A stretch of DNA of 64,000 nt, taken from the NCBI RefSeq assembly GCF_001646655.1, contig NZ_LPZN01000018.1, positions 1 to 64,000 of the forward strand, in the 5' to 3' direction. Positions 61,784 through 64,000 of this stretch are shown piece after piece (within the stretch, counting starts at the first letter, position 1; each line of letters starts with the position of its first letter). This DNA is from Rhodococcus gordoniae (GTDB lineage Bacteria > Actinomycetota > Actinomycetes > Mycobacteriales > Mycobacteriaceae). A program made the position numbers and the translations under genes. The notes under the pieces are model-generated. The model saw only the letters and a program-made list of their open reading frames with translations, was not told where the DNA came from and ran no database searches.

Positions 61784-64000
61784 GTGAGTACCGTACGTTT
61801 CGTGCGGAGAGCGCGGCGGGAGGCGCCGCGCGTGCCCAGTGGCGAGGTGAGTGTCCAACCGCCGCCCGACATTCCCCGCGCCACACCCGGCAACCTGGTG
61901 ACCAAACTGCTCCCGCTCGTGATGGTCGCGGCGATGATCGGGATGGTCGCGCTGATGTTCGGCACGGGAGCGGCGCGCAGCCCCATGGCGATGATATTCC
62001 CGCTCATGATGGTCGTGTCCCTGGTGGGCATGCTCGCCAACGGTGGTCGCAGCGGTGGGACGAAGACCGCCGAGGCGAACGAGGACCGCAAGGACTATCT
62101 GAGATATCTCGACCGACTCCGGCGCGAGGTCACCGAGACGGCGCACGAACAACGTCGGGCGCTCGAATGGACGCATCCCGATCCCGCTCTGCTGTGGACC
62201 CTCGCCGGCACCGTCCGGATGTGGGAGCGGCGCAGCACCGATCCGGACTTCGGTCATCTCAGGGTGGGGCGCGGAGGTCAGCGACTCGCGACCCGGCTCG
62301 TGCCACCCGACACGGGACCGGTCGAGGATCTCGAACCGGTCGCCGCCGTTTCTCTGCGCCGGTTCGTGCGCGCGCATTCGGTGGTGCCGGCACTGCCCAC
62401 GGCCGTGTCGCTGCGAGGTTTCGCCGCCATCGGCATCGACGGAGACCGTGAGACGGCACGTTCGCTCGCGCGGGCGATGCTCGTGCAGGCGTGTACCTTC
62501 CACGGACCCGACATGCTGCAGGTCGCCGTCGTGTGCGGGCCCGACACCGCTGCGGAGTGGGAGTGGATCAAGTGGCTGCCGCACGCGCAGAACCCGGTCC
62601 TGCGCGACGGTGCGGGTAGCGCACGCACGGTGTTCGGCTCGGTGCTCGAACTCGAGACGGATCTCGCGACGGTGCTGGCCGGTCGCAGCAGGTTCGTCCG
62701 GAACGCCCCGGCTGCCGAGGGCGCCGTGCACCTCGTCGTGGTCGTCGACGGCGGGGTCACGGGATCGGGTTCGGGTGTGCTCGACGACGGTCTCGACGCG
62801 GTGACCGTGCTCGACCTCTCCGGATACGCCGAACGGCTGAGCGCGACACGCGGTCTGCGTCTGATGGTCGAGGAGGGGCGGGTCGGGGTCGCGACCGGCA
62901 CCGACGTCGACGTCTTCGCCGATACCGACTCCATCGACGCTGCACAGGCACAGACCCTGGCGAGGCGGCTCGCCCCGTATCGGGTGACGAGCGGCGCGGT
63001 GGACGACAGCGCCGGCGACGACCGGCCGTCGAGCTGGCAGGAGTTGCTCGGGCTCGGGGACGTGGCTCGATTCGACCCCGGCCAGGCGTGGGTCCCGCGC
63101 CGTGGACGCGACCGTCTGCGGGTTCCCATCGGCGTGGGCATCGACGGTGCGCCCGTCGAGCTCGACCTCAAGGAGGCCGCCGAGAACGGGATGGGCCCGC
63201 ACGGATTGTGCATCGGCGCAACTGGATCGGGAAAGAGTGAGTTTCTGCGGACACTGGTCCTGGGCCTCGTGGCGACGCACCCACCCGAGGCGCTCAACCT
63301 GGTCCTGGTGGACTTCAAGGGCGGCGCGACCTTCCTCGGACTCGAGCGGATCGCACACGTCGCGGCGGTGATCACCAATCTCGCGGACGAGCTCGCGATG
63401 GTCGACCGCATGAAGGACGCACTCGAGGGTGAGATGAACCGCCGGCAGGAGTTGCTCCGGACCGCAGGGAACTTCGCCAATGTCGGCGACTACGAGAAGG
63501 CCAGGGCAGCGGGCGCCCCGCTCGACCCGTTGCCCGCGCTGTTCATCGTGGTCGACGAGTTCTCCGAACTGCTCTCGCAGCAACCGGAATTCGCCGATCT
63601 CTTCGCGGCGATCGGGCGGCTGGGACGGTCGCTGCACATGCACCTGTTGCTGGCGAGCCAGCGACTCGACGAGGGCCGGCTCCGCGGCCTCGACAGTCAC
63701 CTGTCGTACCGCGTCGGCCTGAAGACGTTCTCCGCCAACGAGTCGCGGAGCGTCCTCGGCGTTCCCGACGCCTACCACCTGCCGTCGACGCCCGGCGCGG
63801 GATACCTCCGGACCGATTCCGCAGACATCCAGCGGTTCTCCGCGGCGTACGTCTCGGGACCGTACGAACCCGGCCCTCCCACCCGGCGCATCCGGTCGGC
63901 GGCGCCGACCGGCGCGTCCCGGCCCCGCATCTTCACGGCCCGGACGGTGCCGGTGGAGTCCGGTCCGCCCGCTCCGGTCGCCGAGCCGCTCCCGGTCCCC
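61784..64000 (+). CDS. eccC: Type VII secretion ATPase EccC (3' end outside window)
   Basis: 739 codons are visible and the frame is open to the right edge. EccC is the FtsK/SpoIIIE-like motor that recognises ESX substrates. Two membrane spans at about 45-85 (LLPLVMVAAMIGMVALMFG and MAMIFPLMMVVSLVGML) are followed by a DUF-type region and the first ATPase domain, with Walker A GATGSGKS at 478-485 (K484), Walker B-like LFIVVDEFSELL near residue 588, and LLLASQRLDEGRLRGLD. One or two further ATPase domains are expected outside the window. The GTG at 61784 follows a weak GGGGGGTGG site. Confidence 0.95.
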   Translation, partial: MSTVRFVRRARREAPRVPSGEVSVQPPPDIPRATPGNLVTKLLPLVMVAAMIGMVALMFGTGAARSPMAMIFPLMMVVSLVGMLANGGRSGGTKTAEANEDRKDYLRYLDRLRREVTETAHEQRRALEWTHPDPALLWTLAGTVRMWERRSTDPDFGHLRVGRGGQRLATRLVPPDTGPVEDLEPVAAVSLRRFVRAHSVVPALPTAVSLRGFAAIGIDGDRETARSLARAMLVQACTFHGPDMLQVAVVCGPDTAAEWEWIKWLPHAQNPVLRDGAGSARTVFGSVLELETDLATVLAGRSRFVRNAPAAEGAVHLVVVVDGGVTGSGSGVLDDGLDAVTVLDLSGYAERLSATRGLRLMVEEGRVGVATGTDVDVFADTDSIDAAQAQTLARRLAPYRVTSGAVDDSAGDDRPSSWQELLGLGDVARFDPGQAWVPRRGRDRLRVPIGVGIDGAPVELDLKEAAENGMGPHGLCIGATGSGKSEFLRTLVLGLVATHPPEALNLVLVDFKGGATFLGLERIAHVAAVITNLADELAMVDRMKDALEGEMNRRQELLRTAGNFANVGDYEKARAAGAPLDPLPALFIVVDEFSELLSQQPEFADLFAAIGRLGRSLHMHLLLASQRLDEGRLRGLDSHLSYRVGLKTFSANESRSVLGVPDAYHLPSTPGAGYLRTDSADIQRFSAAYVSGPYEPGPPTRRIRSAAPTGASRPRIFTARTVPVESGPPAPVAEPLPVP

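Overview
High-GC actinobacterial DNA, most likely Rhodococcus or a close relative in the Mycobacteriales. The reasons are the actinobacterial order of the ribosomal superoperon, two antigen-85-like mycolyltransferases (enzymes of mycolic-acid envelopes), and an ESX-4-type type VII secretion locus close to truA-rplQ-rpoA, as in Mycobacterium. The genus is an inference from gene content only.

Region 1 (1-26805, + strand): three consecutive non-ribosomal peptide synthetase genes. The first enters from the left edge (visible C-A-T-TE). The second is A-T-C-A-T-TE. The third is a five-module megasynthase of about 5550 residues, A-T-C-A-T-C-A-T-C-A-T-E*-C-A-T-TE, where E* is an epimerization-like domain that has lost its catalytic residues. 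Every gene ends in its own thioesterase, and the last two begin with an adenylation domain. No MbtH-like gene lies in the window.

Region 2 (26936-32095): an antigen-85-like mycolyltransferase on +, then a convergent minus-strand set made of a DrrABC-type ABC exporter and a secreted lipase. Their position suggests, but does not prove, a role in exporting or attaching the NRPS product.

Region 3 (32536-51043): the ribosomal superoperon rpsJ-rplC-rplD-rplW-rplB-rpsS-rplV-rpsC-rplP-rpmC-rpsQ / rplN-rplX-rplE-rpsN / rpsH-rplF-rplR-rpsE-rpmD-rplO / secY-adk-map, a convergent dtd, then infA-rpmJ-rpsM-rpsK-rpsD-rpoA-rplQ-truA. Strong hairpins split it into transcription segments (after rpsQ, rpsN, rplO and rpsD). 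Many genes overlap at ATGA or GTGA junctions.

Region 4 (51055-55474): a second mycolyltransferase right after truA, a kinase-fold phosphotransferase, an acyl-CoA dehydrogenase divergent from a TetR regulator with a palindrome between them, and an NADPH-dependent FMN reductase.

Region 5 (55462-64000): an ESX-4-like type VII secretion locus, eccE(-), eccB(+), mycP(-), eccD(-), eccC(+, cut by the right edge). No EsxA/B-type substrates are in the window; they may lie beyond the right edge.

No tRNA or rRNA genes, CRISPR arrays, insertion sequences or phage genes were recognised.
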